Part shown: positions 16,602 to 25,816 of the stretch, piece by piece
How positions within the stretch are numbered: position 1 is the stretch's first letter
Layout: every line of letters begins with the position of its first letter
Source: Bacteroidota bacterium
GTDB taxonomy: Bacteria > Bacteroidota > Bacteroidia > Bacteroidales > F082
Assembly: GCA_016845105.1 (NCBI GenBank)
Contig: JAERTF010000193.1
Span: forward strand, 1 to 47,011
Reading direction: 5' to 3'
Length of the DNA: 47,011 nt
The notes under the pieces: model-generated
What the model saw: only the letters and a program-made list of their open reading frames with translations
Database searches by the model: none
What the model was told of the DNA's origin: nothing
Position numbers and translations under genes: made by a program

Positions 16602-17291
16602 ATGAAACGATTTTTACTATTAATTATAGCTGTATTTTACTTATCTGCATTATCCAATGCACAAAAAAACTTCTATACCACTACAGGTGGAGAAATGATA
16701 TTTTCCTTTGCAACAATTGACAATAATGGAAACGATAATGGGAATGTAATTAGATGGTCTCCTGTTTTTAACTTTCAGTTTTATGGTAATTATGATGTAA
16801 ATGACAATATTGGATTTTTATTTGGAGCAGCAGTTAGAAATGTTGGTCTTATTTATGATGTACCTGGTAATATTGATCATCCTGATGCTGGAAATAAGAA
16901 GAAGTACCGTAACTACAACATTGGTATTCCTGTTGGGGTAAAAGTTGGAAAATTGGGGAAATTATTTTTTTATGGAGGGTATGAGATTGAATTCCCGTTT
17001 AACTACAAGGAAAAAACATTTATCAATGAGCAAAAAACAAAGTTCAGTGTTTGGTTTAGCAAACGTGTACCTTCATATTATCATACTGTTTTTGCAGGAG
17101 TTCAGTTTCCATATGGCTTAAGTTTGAAATTTAAGTATTATTTATCTGAATTTTTTAATCAAAATTATACGGAAAATGATGGTATGCAACCGTATAAAGG
17201 ACTAAAAGCAAATGTGTTCTACTTTTCCATTAGCACATCACTTTTTAGAGGTCATGAAGTTTATGTAAAAGAGTATAAAAGGGTTTATTAG
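16602..17291 (+). CDS. Predicted outer-membrane beta-barrel protein
   Basis: The 229-residue protein starts with a signal peptide (MKRFLLLIIAVFYL, cleavage near SNAQ). The mature part alternates hydrophobic and polar residues with many aromatic residues and glycines (FNFQFYGNYDVNDNIGFLFGAA, KLFFYGGYEIEFPF), as in eight-stranded outer-membrane barrels. Its specific family and function are not recognised. It has its own promoter-like sequence and ends 33 bases before the convergent tsaB gene. Confidence 0.65.
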   Translation: MKRFLLLIIAVFYLSALSNAQKNFYTTTGGEMIFSFATIDNNGNDNGNVIRWSPVFNFQFYGNYDVNDNIGFLFGAAVRNVGLIYDVPGNIDHPDAGNKKKYRNYNIGIPVGVKVGKLGKLFFYGGYEIEFPFNYKEKTFINEQKTKFSVWFSKRVPSYYHTVFAGVQFPYGLSLKFKYYLSEFFNQNYTENDGMQPYKGLKANVFYFSISTSLFRGHEVYVKEYKRVY

Positions 17292-17324
17292 ATAGTTGCT
17301 GAATGAGTAAAATAGTGAACGCAG

Positions 17325-18035
17325 TTACATGCGAAGACCTTTTACTTTTGGTATACCAGCAACAAAGTCTTTTAAATAGTATGGCTCAAAATAAGCCGTA
17401 TTCTCGTATTCGATAGCATTGAATTTATTCTCAGATATCATTGCCATAGTTGCTGCCGATGGATGAAACCCATCCATAAAAATAGCATTTTTGTGATGAC
17501 CCAATACGTCTTTACATTTTAAAGCTCCGTCTCCTGCAAAAATAACCTTATCATTTTTGAGATAATTTGAATATGAATCAATATCAATTATTTTGGCTGA
17601 TGTTGCTTCAATTTCTTCAAGTGATTTCGAATACAGGGCAGAATAAACCTCCATTCTTCTTGCATCAATCATTGGGCAATAGATAATATTTTGGCTATTA
17701 TCTATTACATCATATTTTGATTTAATGCCTTTTGCCATTGCCTCCAATGTTCCTATTGAAATAAGTGGTATTTCAAGGCCATAGCAATACCCTTTTGCTG
17801 TGGATACACCAATGCGTAATCCAGTATATGATCCCGGACCTTTACTCACGGCAACAGCATCCAAATCTGTAAATTTTAATCCACTACTAGTTACCGCATT
17901 AAAACAAAATAAAGTTATCTGTTCGGCATGTGAATTTTTTGTATGCGATTCCTGAAGAGAAATTACCTCACCATCAATTGCTAATGCAACTGAGCAAACA
18001 TTTGTTGAGGTTTCAATATTTAAGATACTAGCCAA
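17325..18035 (-). CDS. tsaB: tRNA N6-threonylcarbamoyladenosine biosynthesis protein TsaB
   Basis: TsaB is the TsaD partner needed for the t6A modification of ANN-decoding tRNAs. The 236-residue protein has the ASKHA-fold start ILNIETSTNVCSVAL, HAEQITLF near residue 37 and the hallmark AVAVSKGPGSYTGLRIG at about 60-76. The C-terminal half (about 110-236), more variable in this family, ends in the motif PYYLKDF. Its start lies 2 bases after the stop of the efflux adaptor gene, so it appears to be the last gene of the tolC-adaptor transcript. Confidence 0.93.
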   Translation of the reverse strand: MASILNIETSTNVCSVALAIDGEVISLQESHTKNSHAEQITLFCFNAVTSSGLKFTDLDAVAVSKGPGSYTGLRIGVSTAKGYCYGLEIPLISIGTLEAMAKGIKSKYDVIDNSQNIIYCPMIDARRMEVYSALYSKSLEEIEATSAKIIDIDSYSNYLKNDKVIFAGDGALKCKDVLGHHKNAIFMDGFHPSAATMAMISENKFNAIEYENTAYFEPYYLKDFVAGIPKVKGLRM

Positions 18036-18037
18036 TA

Positions 18038-19411
18038 TTAATCTTCTTTATCTGATTTAAAAAGATCTTTTTTGTCAACTTTTTCAACTTTATCTCTATT
18101 TTTAAGAGTTTTTGAAACAGCTCTATATGGAGCAACAATAACTTCATCACCCGCTTGTAACCCATCGGTAATTTCAATGAAGGTATTATCTTGTATGCCA
18201 GTGGTTACCTTTTTGAGTTGAGCAACATCATCTTTAAAAATAAATACATATTCCTCAACTATATCTTTACTATTGGTGATACCATTATTTTTGTTAACTC
18301 TCTCTTCTTCACGCCTTTCTTTAGCGCTTTTTATTCTACCCGATGTGTCAGCTCTGGTAGTAACCGCTTGTATTGCAACAGTAAGTATGTTGACAGCAGT
18401 CTCCGTTTCAATTTCAACAGTGGCTGACATACCTGGTCTGAAAGGTGATGATATGGCCGCATCTGCTTTTATTAGATCGTCATAAGAATCTTTTAACATC
18501 CTGATTTTAACATCGAAATTTGTAACCTGATCAGCACTTACACCAACCGTATTGGCAGATGTTGCTATTTCGGTAACAAGACCTTTAAAATCTCTGTTAA
18601 GGTATGCATCAACTTCTATAATTGCAGTATCGAGTAAGCTAACTCTTACAATGTCATTTTCATTTACTTCCACATTTACTTCCAGAATATCGAGGTTTGC
18701 AATTCGCATTATTTCTGTACCAGCCGAAAATTGAGATGCACCAGTTACTCGTTCGCCAACTTCAACACTTAGTTTCGACACTGTTCCATCGTTGGGTGCA
18801 TAAATTGTGGTCCTATTTAAATTCTCCTTAGCTTCTTTAAGTGATGCATTGGCACTACTAACCTGGAATTTGCTTGATTTGTAGCTTTCTTCAGCAGCTG
18901 AAACTTCGGCTTGTGCTACTTCATAGGAAGATTTTGCTGTTTCATAATCAGAATCTGATATAACTTTTTTCTCCCATAATGTTTTACTTCGATCAAAATC
19001 TAGTTTAGATTTGGTATTTTGTGCTTTGCTTTGTTCAAGTCGTGCTTTGGAATTAGCCTGATTCGCTTTTGACGTATTTATTGATGCTTCAGTTTTTTCA
19101 TAAGCCCGTAAATATATTTCGGGGTCGATTTTGGCAAGATGATCGCCTTTTTTAACGTAGTCACCTTCTTTAACAAATAGTTCAACAACCTCACCCGATA
19201 TGTAAGGACTTATTTTAATATCCTTGGCTGGTTGAATTTTTCCATTTGCTGATACAGTTTCAACAATTTTTCTTAATTCAACAAGTTCGGTTGATACCTT
19301 TGTGCTTCCAGAATTCTTGTTTTTGTTTATCGCCAAAACTATAATAATCACAAGCACTATAGCGATAGAGATTATTATCCAGATTTGTTTTTTGTTACTT
19401 TTTGTTGCCAT
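18038..19411 (-). CDS. MacA/HlyD-type periplasmic efflux adaptor
   Basis: The 457-residue protein joins an inner-membrane pump to TolC. An N-terminal membrane anchor (about 9-28, WIIISIAIVLVIIIVLAINK) is followed by the first half of a lipoyl/beta-barrel region (ISGEVVELFVKEGDYVKKGDHLAKIDP). A long alpha-helical hairpin rich in Lys, Ala, Ser and Glu spans about 105-200, and the second lipoyl half (IYAPNDGTVSKLSVEVGERV) comes next. The C-terminal membrane-proximal domain ends in VAPYRAVSKTLKN. This architecture is that of MacA. The matching ABC ATPase/permease genes, often next door in this phylum, are absent here. Confidence 0.88.
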   Translation of the reverse strand: MATKSNKKQIWIIISIAIVLVIIIVLAINKNKNSGSTKVSTELVELRKIVETVSANGKIQPAKDIKISPYISGEVVELFVKEGDYVKKGDHLAKIDPEIYLRAYEKTEASINTSKANQANSKARLEQSKAQNTKSKLDFDRSKTLWEKKVISDSDYETAKSSYEVAQAEVSAAEESYKSSKFQVSSANASLKEAKENLNRTTIYAPNDGTVSKLSVEVGERVTGASQFSAGTEIMRIANLDILEVNVEVNENDIVRVSLLDTAIIEVDAYLNRDFKGLVTEIATSANTVGVSADQVTNFDVKIRMLKDSYDDLIKADAAISSPFRPGMSATVEIETETAVNILTVAIQAVTTRADTSGRIKSAKERREEERVNKNNGITNSKDIVEEYVFIFKDDVAQLKKVTTGIQDNTFIEITDGLQAGDEVIVAPYRAVSKTLKNRDKVEKVDKKDLFKSDKED

Positions 19412-19480
19412 TACTTAAGACTTTACTATGAGTAAAAAATATGACATAAAAATAGTTTTTATTCCAATTCGAAATGCAAA

Positions 19481-20869
19481 CTATTTTTCTTGAACATTTG
19501 CAATGTCACTTAGTGATAAACTTTTTCCAAGATAGAAGTCAAGGATCTTTGTTTTAAATATATAATCGAATTTGGAAGAGGCTAAGTCGGATTCAGCATT
19601 TGCAAGTTGAATCTTAACAACATTATAATCCGTTGAATTAACCATCCCTACATTAAATTTTTCTTCGGTATATTTAAATGATTCTTTAAAAGCTTCAACG
19701 CTTTTATGCCTCGATACAAAAGTTTGATATGCTCCTATGGCATCAGAGTATGCCGCTTCAATGTTTTTACGAAGACGAAGTTTCTCTGATTCTAATGTAA
19801 GATTTACTGATTCAAAATATATTTTTGATTTCTTAATATTTGTTGAAACCTGATATCCGTTGAATATTGGAATCGATAAGCCAAAACTTAATGTGCCATT
19901 ACGGTTTTCTTTGAATTGATCACCAAATGGGATCATCTCACCATAACCAGGTTGACCGGGAATATAACTTTTATCCAATTGATCCGAAAAATTTGTGCCG
20001 TAGGATCCGTTTGCATATAGCCTTGGGCTTCTTGATCCTTTTACAATGGACAGTCCTTTTTCTGCACTTTCTACTCTATATTCTGCACTTTTTATTTCGG
20101 GCATAATCATTACCGATTTATTATAAATCATATCAGCCGGTAATAGTGTAGGAGTTCCTACAATCTCAAGTATTGGTTTTTCGATGTCGAACTCAACATT
20201 TGCTTCCAAATCCAATAATTGCATTAAATCTAAATATGCAAGGTTAACATTGTTTTTTGCACTAATAAGGTTTGCTTCATCGGCAGCACCCTGAGCTTCA
20301 ATATCGAACAGGCTTCCTTTAGCAACTGCTCCTGCTTCAACCTGTTTCTTTGTTCGGTCAATTTGTTCCTTAGATATATCAAATTGACGCTGGGCATTGT
20401 TTAGTATCTCAATTGTAAAAAGTATTTGCAAATAACCAGCAGCAACATTTAATGACATATCATTACGAATCTTATCCGAATTGTATTTCTCGGCCAGATA
20501 ATCAAATTGTTTTTGACGAACATTGTTAATTAATTGGAGACCATTAAATAGTGTCACCTGTGAATTAACTGCAAAATAAGTTTGTTGTGTATTTCTGGAT
20601 GCATATCTGTTGGCAGATTCATCAAAGGATCTTCCCCAACCAAATGTATGCGAAGTGTTAGCATTTAAAGATGGAGCAAGATTATATTTGCTTTGGGCCA
20701 CATCCATATTGGCAGCATTTACCGAAAGAACACTTTGCTTGATTTCGATGTTATTTTCAAATGCATAATCAATGCACTCTTCCAAAGTCCATAATTTTTG
20801 CGCAGTTACATTTATACCAAATGCAACTAGTGCAAATGCTAAAATAAGTAATGGTTTCCTTATTTTCAT
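19481..20869 (-). CDS. TolC-family outer-membrane efflux protein
   Basis: The 462-residue protein forms the outer-membrane exit duct of a tripartite pump. A signal peptide ends near residue 23 (VTAQ), then the typical start WTLEECIDYAFENNIEI appears. Two similar halves follow, each with an outer-membrane segment (TLFNGLQLINN near 110; GLSIPIFNGYQVS near 327) and long coiled-coil helices. It lies 69 bases upstream of the adaptor gene in the same direction, which supports an operon with it and tsaB. Confidence 0.9.
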   Translation of the reverse strand: MKIRKPLLILAFALVAFGINVTAQKLWTLEECIDYAFENNIEIKQSVLSVNAANMDVAQSKYNLAPSLNANTSHTFGWGRSFDESANRYASRNTQQTYFAVNSQVTLFNGLQLINNVRQKQFDYLAEKYNSDKIRNDMSLNVAAGYLQILFTIEILNNAQRQFDISKEQIDRTKKQVEAGAVAKGSLFDIEAQGAADEANLISAKNNVNLAYLDLMQLLDLEANVEFDIEKPILEIVGTPTLLPADMIYNKSVMIMPEIKSAEYRVESAEKGLSIVKGSRSPRLYANGSYGTNFSDQLDKSYIPGQPGYGEMIPFGDQFKENRNGTLSFGLSIPIFNGYQVSTNIKKSKIYFESVNLTLESEKLRLRKNIEAAYSDAIGAYQTFVSRHKSVEAFKESFKYTEEKFNVGMVNSTDYNVVKIQLANAESDLASSKFDYIFKTKILDFYLGKSLSLSDIANVQEK

Positions 20870-20917
20870 GATGCCAGGTTTTATAATTTTGACTTTACAT
20901 TATCTAAAAATGTGCCA

Positions 20918-20925
20918 CAAATTTA
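20918..20925 (-). promoter_or_regulatory. Possible -7 box for the tolC-type gene
   Basis: On the minus strand this reads TAAATTTG, a match to TAnnTTTG, about 50 bases before the tolC start. A matching -33 element was not identified. Confidence 0.3.
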
Positions 20926-21079
20926 ATCAATTGACTTACAATCGAATGATTAAAAAATGTTAAAAGATAACTATTGATAGTGTCCATTAGGAAACACTTG
21001 ATTGTACGATATCGGACAGGTGAATTGGTTGAATATAAGTCAGAAAAAGAATTATTTTTACAATTCAAAAAATAGTGTT

Positions 21080-23419
21080 ATGAAAAAAATATATCTTGTA
21101 TTAATTGTATTATTTATTTCTAAGATAGGATTATCTCAATCAGCAAATATTGGTATTGGAGATACTATTCATGCAATTCATTATTCTATTAATCTCAATG
21201 AAATTAATACATCTAATCAAACAATATCTGGGTTTACAGATATTTTAATAACACCATTGGTTTCAACACTTGACTATCTACCCTTTGAGTTGTTGAATTT
21301 GACAACAGATTCTGTTTTCATTAATGGGGATATCAAATCCTTCAACCATAATGATGATAGAATAACGATATTTTTAGATAATACAATTGCTGAAATTGAC
21401 ACGGTTTCAGTAAGAATTTATTACCATGGACAGCCATTTCATGAAGCATGGGGAGGATTTCATTTTTCGGGTGATTATGCCTTTAATCTGGGTGTAGGCT
21501 TCGAGTCTATACCACATAATTTGGGCAAAACCTGGTTTCCATGCATTGATAACTTTACCGACAGAGCCAGATATGATGTTATTGCTACGGCACAATCAGG
21601 ACTGACAGTTACAGCAGGAGGTTTTTTATTAGATACAATTAATAATGGTAATAACACTACAACCTGGCACTGGCAAATTCCATACGAGATACCCACATAT
21701 TTGGCATCAGTTACCATAGGAGATTATATTGAATACAAAGATGAGTACATTGGTATATTGGATACTATTCCGATAAGCATATTCACTAAACCATCGAGTG
21801 CTGGTAATGTTGCTGGGTCATTTGTTAATTTACACGAGATAATGGATTTTTTTGAATCTCATTTCGGACCTTATCCTTTTGATAAAATTGGATATACGGG
21901 AACAGCTATTGGTGCCATGGAACATGTTAGTAATATTGCATATCCACATTCGGCTATTAACGGAGGTACTTCCTCCGAGTATCTTTATACTCATGAACTT
22001 TCGCATATGTGGTTTGGCAATAAAGTTACCTGCTCATCGGCGGAGGATATGTGGTTAAATGAAGGGTGGGCTACATTTTGTGATATATACTATAAAAGAG
22101 TTATTTATGATCACGATGTTTTTATTACCGAGATGCGTGAAACCCATAAGGATGTGCTTCAGAATTGTCATGTGGATGATGGTGGTTACTGGGCTGTTAA
22201 CAATATTCCGCAAAATGTAACCTATGGTACAACAGCCTATGATAAAGGCGGAACTGTGGTTAATACTTTGCGTAATTATCTGGGCGATTCTGTTTTCTTC
22301 GACGCCATCAAGGCATATTTGGCAGATGATGAAATCGCATACCATTCAGTATCATCCTATGACATGCGTGATTTTTTAACAGAATACACAGGTATAAATA
22401 TGACACCGTTTTTTGATGCCTGGGTTATGAGTCCTGGAACTCCACATTTTTCTCTTGATTCGGTTGTTGTTGCAGAAGGAGGAGCAAGTTTTATGATCGA
22501 CCTATATGCAAAACAAAAATACAAAGGGTTTGATTTTCTAGCTGATGATAATATTGTTGAGGTATCTTTTGTTGATGAAGATTTTAATTTCATAACGGAT
22601 ACTATTCACTTCTCAGGAAAAACAGGGCATTCGGTTAAAATTTACGACATGGAAAAAATGCCAAAAAAACCAATTGCTACTTTTATCGACTTTTATGATA
22701 AAGTAAACGATGCCACAACCGATTCATATAGTTATTTTACTGAACCAATCGATTATTCTTTTCCACTAACTTATTTCACTATTTATATTGATCAGTTAAT
22801 CGATTCGTCGTTGTTAAGAGTAACTCATAATTGGGTTGCTCCCGATAGTCTAAAAAGTCCCGTTGAAGGTTTATCATTGTCTCCTTATAGGTATTGGAAA
22901 ATTGATGGAGTTTTTGATGAAAGTATAGTTGCCCAAGGTAAGTTTTTTTATACTATCTCGAGTAATCTCGACAATGGGTTAATTACATCTGATAATGATT
23001 CAATCGTAATTTTATATCGTGAAAACACAAATTCGGATTGGCAGGAAGTTGATCAAACTAGGGTAGGTGTTTGGTCAGTTGGTAATATAATAGTTGATAA
23101 TATACAACCAGGGGAATATACTCTTGCAGTTTGGGATAAGCAGTTAGTAGGCAATGATGAAAATCAACAAGATACCGATCGTATAAATATTTATCCAAAT
23201 CCGTCAAGAGGCAAACTTAATTTTGAGTTTCCTAGAAGAGATAATTATTGCATTGTTATATATGATGAAGTGGGTAAGCTAATTGATAAACAACATGTTT
23301 ACTCGAAAAACTATTCATGGAAATGGAAGCACTTGAATACTGCTTCATCGTTGGTCTTAGTGGAAGTTATGGAAAATGGGCGTACTCTAATATCGGAAAA
23401 GGTTGTGCTAATTAAATAA
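21080..23419 (+). CDS. Secreted M1-family metallopeptidase with T9SS sorting domain
   Basis: The 779-residue product starts at ATG 21080, where a signal peptide begins (MKKIYLVLIVLFI, ending near LSQ). An upstream TTG-initiated extension is unlikely. The N-terminal saddle domain resembles M1 aminopeptidases. The catalytic zinc site is HELSHMWFGNKVT with a downstream glutamate in LNEGWATF (HExxH-x18-E). The exopeptidase motif is GAMEH instead of the usual GxMEN. The C-terminal end (from about 700) is a T9SS type A sorting domain (IYPNPSRGKLNF, ending EKVVLIK). It should release amino acids from peptides at the cell surface or outside the cell. The Asn-to-His change at GxMEN may alter N-terminus recognition. 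Confidence 0.88.
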   Translation: MKKIYLVLIVLFISKIGLSQSANIGIGDTIHAIHYSINLNEINTSNQTISGFTDILITPLVSTLDYLPFELLNLTTDSVFINGDIKSFNHNDDRITIFLDNTIAEIDTVSVRIYYHGQPFHEAWGGFHFSGDYAFNLGVGFESIPHNLGKTWFPCIDNFTDRARYDVIATAQSGLTVTAGGFLLDTINNGNNTTTWHWQIPYEIPTYLASVTIGDYIEYKDEYIGILDTIPISIFTKPSSAGNVAGSFVNLHEIMDFFESHFGPYPFDKIGYTGTAIGAMEHVSNIAYPHSAINGGTSSEYLYTHELSHMWFGNKVTCSSAEDMWLNEGWATFCDIYYKRVIYDHDVFITEMRETHKDVLQNCHVDDGGYWAVNNIPQNVTYGTTAYDKGGTVVNTLRNYLGDSVFFDAIKAYLADDEIAYHSVSSYDMRDFLTEYTGINMTPFFDAWVMSPGTPHFSLDSVVVAEGGASFMIDLYAKQKYKGFDFLADDNIVEVSFVDEDFNFITDTIHFSGKTGHSVKIYDMEKMPKKPIATFIDFYDKVNDATTDSYSYFTEPIDYSFPLTYFTIYIDQLIDSSLLRVTHNWVAPDSLKSPVEGLSLSPYRYWKIDGVFDESIVAQGKFFYTISSNLDNGLITSDNDSIVILYRENTNSDWQEVDQTRVGVWSVGNIIVDNIQPGEYTLAVWDKQLVGNDENQQDTDRINIYPNPSRGKLNFEFPRRDNYCIVIYDEVGKLIDKQHVYSKNYSWKWKHLNTASSLVLVEVMENGRTLISEKVVLIK

Positions 23420-23428
23420 ACTTATAAA

Positions 23429-24118
23429 TTGTCAACTAGTCCAAGATATCTTAATAGCCTTATAATTGCTTTTGAAAGAAACTCAAATTATGATAATGCT
23501 ATCCAAATGGAGAGATATATGCGAAACAAATTTAAGTTTTATGGCATAAAATCTCCCAAAAGAAAAGAAATATACAAACTATTTAAAAGTGAAAACGGGA
23601 TAATTCCAGAAGGTGATAAAACTGAAGTAGTTACTTGGTGTTGGGAGGCTTCCCAGCGCGAATATCAGATGTTTGCAATGGAATTTTTAGGCAAGTCGGC
23701 TAGTGATGATGAAAGTATAATTTCACTTTATGAATACATGATAATTAACAAATCATGGTGGGATACAGTCGATTTTATTGCATCAAATTTGGTGGGTACT
23801 TATTTTAAGACATATCCTCAAAGAATTGAGAGTATAACAAAATCATGGATGGAGTCAGGTAATATATGGTTGCAGAGGGCATGTTTGCTTTTTCAGTTAA
23901 AATATAAAACGAAACTTGATACAGAACTGTTAAACCATTTCATTATTCCATTGGCAGATTCAAAAGAATTTTTTATCCAAAAAGCCATTGGATGGATACT
24001 ACGCGAGTATTCGAAAACCAACCCAGATTTTGTAATTGATTATGTGGAAAAAAATAGTCTTGCACCCCTAAGCAAACGCGAAGCAATGCTTTGGTTGGTT
24101 CGTAAAAGTCTAATTTAG
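23429..24118 (+). CDS. AlkD-like DNA alkylation repair protein
   Basis: The 229-residue all-helical protein fits the AlkD/AlkC HEAT-like repeat family, whose members remove alkylated bases. Family-like segments are FYGIKSPKRKEIYKLF near 36-51, WCWEASQREYQMFAMEFL near 71-88, WWDTVDFIASNLVG near 112-125, IWLQRACLLF near 148-157 and FIQKAIGWILREYSK near 179-193. The frame opens with TTG at 23429, only 9 bases after the upstream stop. The next ATG (23507) would remove a well-formed first helix, so the TTG start is preferred. Substrate range is unknown. Confidence 0.8.
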   Translation: MSTSPRYLNSLIIAFERNSNYDNAIQMERYMRNKFKFYGIKSPKRKEIYKLFKSENGIIPEGDKTEVVTWCWEASQREYQMFAMEFLGKSASDDESIISLYEYMIINKSWWDTVDFIASNLVGTYFKTYPQRIESITKSWMESGNIWLQRACLLFQLKYKTKLDTELLNHFIIPLADSKEFFIQKAIGWILREYSKTNPDFVIDYVEKNSLAPLSKREAMLWLVRKSLI

Positions 24119-24133
24119 TTGGTGATTTCGAAA

Positions 24134-24427
24134 TCAAATAATGCCTAATTTACCATCTTTTATCTGTGAAGCTTCCAAATCTTCTTCACAAACCGGACAT
24201 TTAGAATCTGTTGTTACCGCTTCAATATCGCAGGACTGACAAATGCTTGTATTAATGTAATGATGAGTAATGATACTGTTGTCTGCTCTTATAACTCTAA
24301 CTAAACCAATAATTGGAGTTAAAAATATATTTATAAGTAATGTTCCAATAAAACTTATCCTTTTCCCAAATGAAAAAAAGGAAATAAATAATGAAACTAA
24401 AAAGTATATTAATAAATAAATCATCAT
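24134..24427 (-). CDS. Small membrane protein with C-terminal zinc ribbon
   Basis: This small protein (about 97 residues from this start; 124 if it starts at 24508) has two hydrophobic segments (MMIYLLIYFLVSLFISFFSF and FIGTLLINIFLTPIIGLVRV). A cytosolic tail carries two CxxC pairs (CQSCDIEA and CPVCEED), probably binding zinc. The start at 24427 is chosen because it begins directly with the first membrane segment. The extra upstream residues look like low-complexity read-through. Function is not recognised. It is convergent with the AlkD-like gene. Confidence 0.55.
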   Translation of the reverse strand: MMIYLLIYFLVSLFISFFSFGKRISFIGTLLINIFLTPIIGLVRVIRADNSIITHHYINTSICQSCDIEAVTTDSKCPVCEEDLEASQIKDGKLGII

Positions 24428-24598
24428 TTGTGAAATATCAATATGTGTACCGAAAATTATATATGCCACGTAATGTGAATAATACAATTCGTAATATAGT
24501 ATTATCAATTATTTTTCATCCGATATTGGACATAGGTTGTGTTTTTTTTAATGTAGCTTCGTCAAAAACAAGATCGCATTTAGTATTTTTGCCGGCTG

Positions 24599-25801
24599 AT
24601 GAAATATTATTTTCTATTATACTTTAAGCTTTTAATTGTTGCAGTTATCGTGATATCATGTACTGATGACAAAGAAAAAACTAAAGAACCTTATATACCT
24701 GAAATAGAAATTGGAGATGATCTGTTTATTAATCCTGATAGTGTTTTAATTGCAAAAAAAGCCCAGGAACTTGACAACAAATTTAAGCGCCTTGTTAAAT
24801 TAACAGGTTTTAATGGGACTGTATTATATGCAGAAAAAGGTCGTGTAATCTTTAGCAAAGCATATGGGTATCGAAACATAAGGTCTAAAAAAGAGAAACT
24901 TACAACATCAGATGCTTTTCAACTGGCATCGGTTTCTAAGATGTTTAGTGCAATGGCAATTATGATTCTTAAGAGTGATGGTAAAATAGACTATGATATT
25001 GATATACGAAATTACTTGCCAGCATTTCCATATGAAAATGTAACAGTTAGGTTATTAATGACTCATCGTGCAGGGTTACCCAGATATATGAGTTTGGCAC
25101 ATGATAGTTGGACCAATAAGAAGATTCCAATGAACAATGATGATATGTTCGATTTATTTGTAGAACATGTTCCTGATAGTTACTTCACCGCAGATAATGG
25201 CTTTCATTATTGCAATACAAATTATGCCATATTGGCTAATATTGTAGAAAAGGTTTCGGATAAGAATTTTGAAACATTCGTTGAAGATCGAATTTTTGAA
25301 CCCCTTGGAATGGATGATTCATTTGTTTATAATATGCGAGATGACAGTTCTGTTTCATTGTATGTTGAACAAGGTATACCCGGTTATTATCAAAAAGGTT
25401 GGCGTTGGCGGGAAATGACAAATGAATACTTAAATGGAGTTATGGGTGACAAGAATATTTATACATCAGTTGAGGATTTATATAAATATGATCGTGCCTT
25501 GGATAACTTTACATTGTTGCCTGACTCAGTAATACTCGAATCGTTTAAACCAGGAAGTCCAAAATATTGGAAGCGTAAAAATAATTATGGGTTTGGATGG
25601 CGTATTAAAGAAGATAGAGATAGTACAGTATTTCATTTTGGATGGTGGAAAGGTTTCCGCACTTTCTACATTCGTGATATGAAATATCAAAAAACTTTAA
25701 TAGTTCTAACAAATAAAGATAAAGGACCTGGATCGTCTCACCTTTGGAATATAATCAAATCCGACACCTTACCCATGGGTCGGATTTCTCAATTAAATTA
25801 G
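24599..25801 (+). CDS. Serine beta-lactamase-fold lipoprotein hydrolase
   Basis: The 400-residue lipoprotein has a signal peptide with lipobox VISC (Cys21). The penicillin-binding/class C beta-lactamase fold is indicated by SxxK (ASVSKMFSAMA near 103-113), YCNTNYA with the YxN motif near 203-209, and a HFGWW segment near 343 in the place of the KTG-like triad. Related stand-alone proteins act as esterases, D-aminopeptidases or peptidases. True beta-lactamase activity is not implied. It stands alone, upstream of a convergent two-component pair. Confidence 0.85.
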   Translation: MKYYFLLYFKLLIVAVIVISCTDDKEKTKEPYIPEIEIGDDLFINPDSVLIAKKAQELDNKFKRLVKLTGFNGTVLYAEKGRVIFSKAYGYRNIRSKKEKLTTSDAFQLASVSKMFSAMAIMILKSDGKIDYDIDIRNYLPAFPYENVTVRLLMTHRAGLPRYMSLAHDSWTNKKIPMNNDDMFDLFVEHVPDSYFTADNGFHYCNTNYAILANIVEKVSDKNFETFVEDRIFEPLGMDDSFVYNMRDDSSVSLYVEQGIPGYYQKGWRWREMTNEYLNGVMGDKNIYTSVEDLYKYDRALDNFTLLPDSVILESFKPGSPKYWKRKNNYGFGWRIKEDRDSTVFHFGWWKGFRTFYIRDMKYQKTLIVLTNKDKGPGSSHLWNIIKSDTLPMGRISQLN

Positions 25802-25816
25802 TTTCGAAATATTGTT

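Noticed and set aside
20938-20947. CAATCGAATG, one base off the LacI operator core, between tolC and the M1 gene
   Set aside because: Palindromic symmetry is broken and neighbouring genes have no link to starch.
20978-20998. AGTGT...ACACT short stem upstream of the M1 gene
   Set aside because: Five base pairs with a long loop and no context; not above background.
21002-21079. TTG-initiated extension of the M1 peptidase
   Set aside because: Adds 26 polar residues before a perfect signal peptide that begins at ATG 21080.
22746-22755. CAATCGATTA operator-like core inside the M1 peptidase gene
   Set aside because: Lies within a coding sequence, lacks the outer symmetric bases, and is not near a promoter.
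24391-24627. 78-codon plus-strand frame before the beta-lactamase-fold gene
   Set aside because: Overlaps the start of the lipoprotein gene and the small zinc-ribbon gene; no protein-like features.
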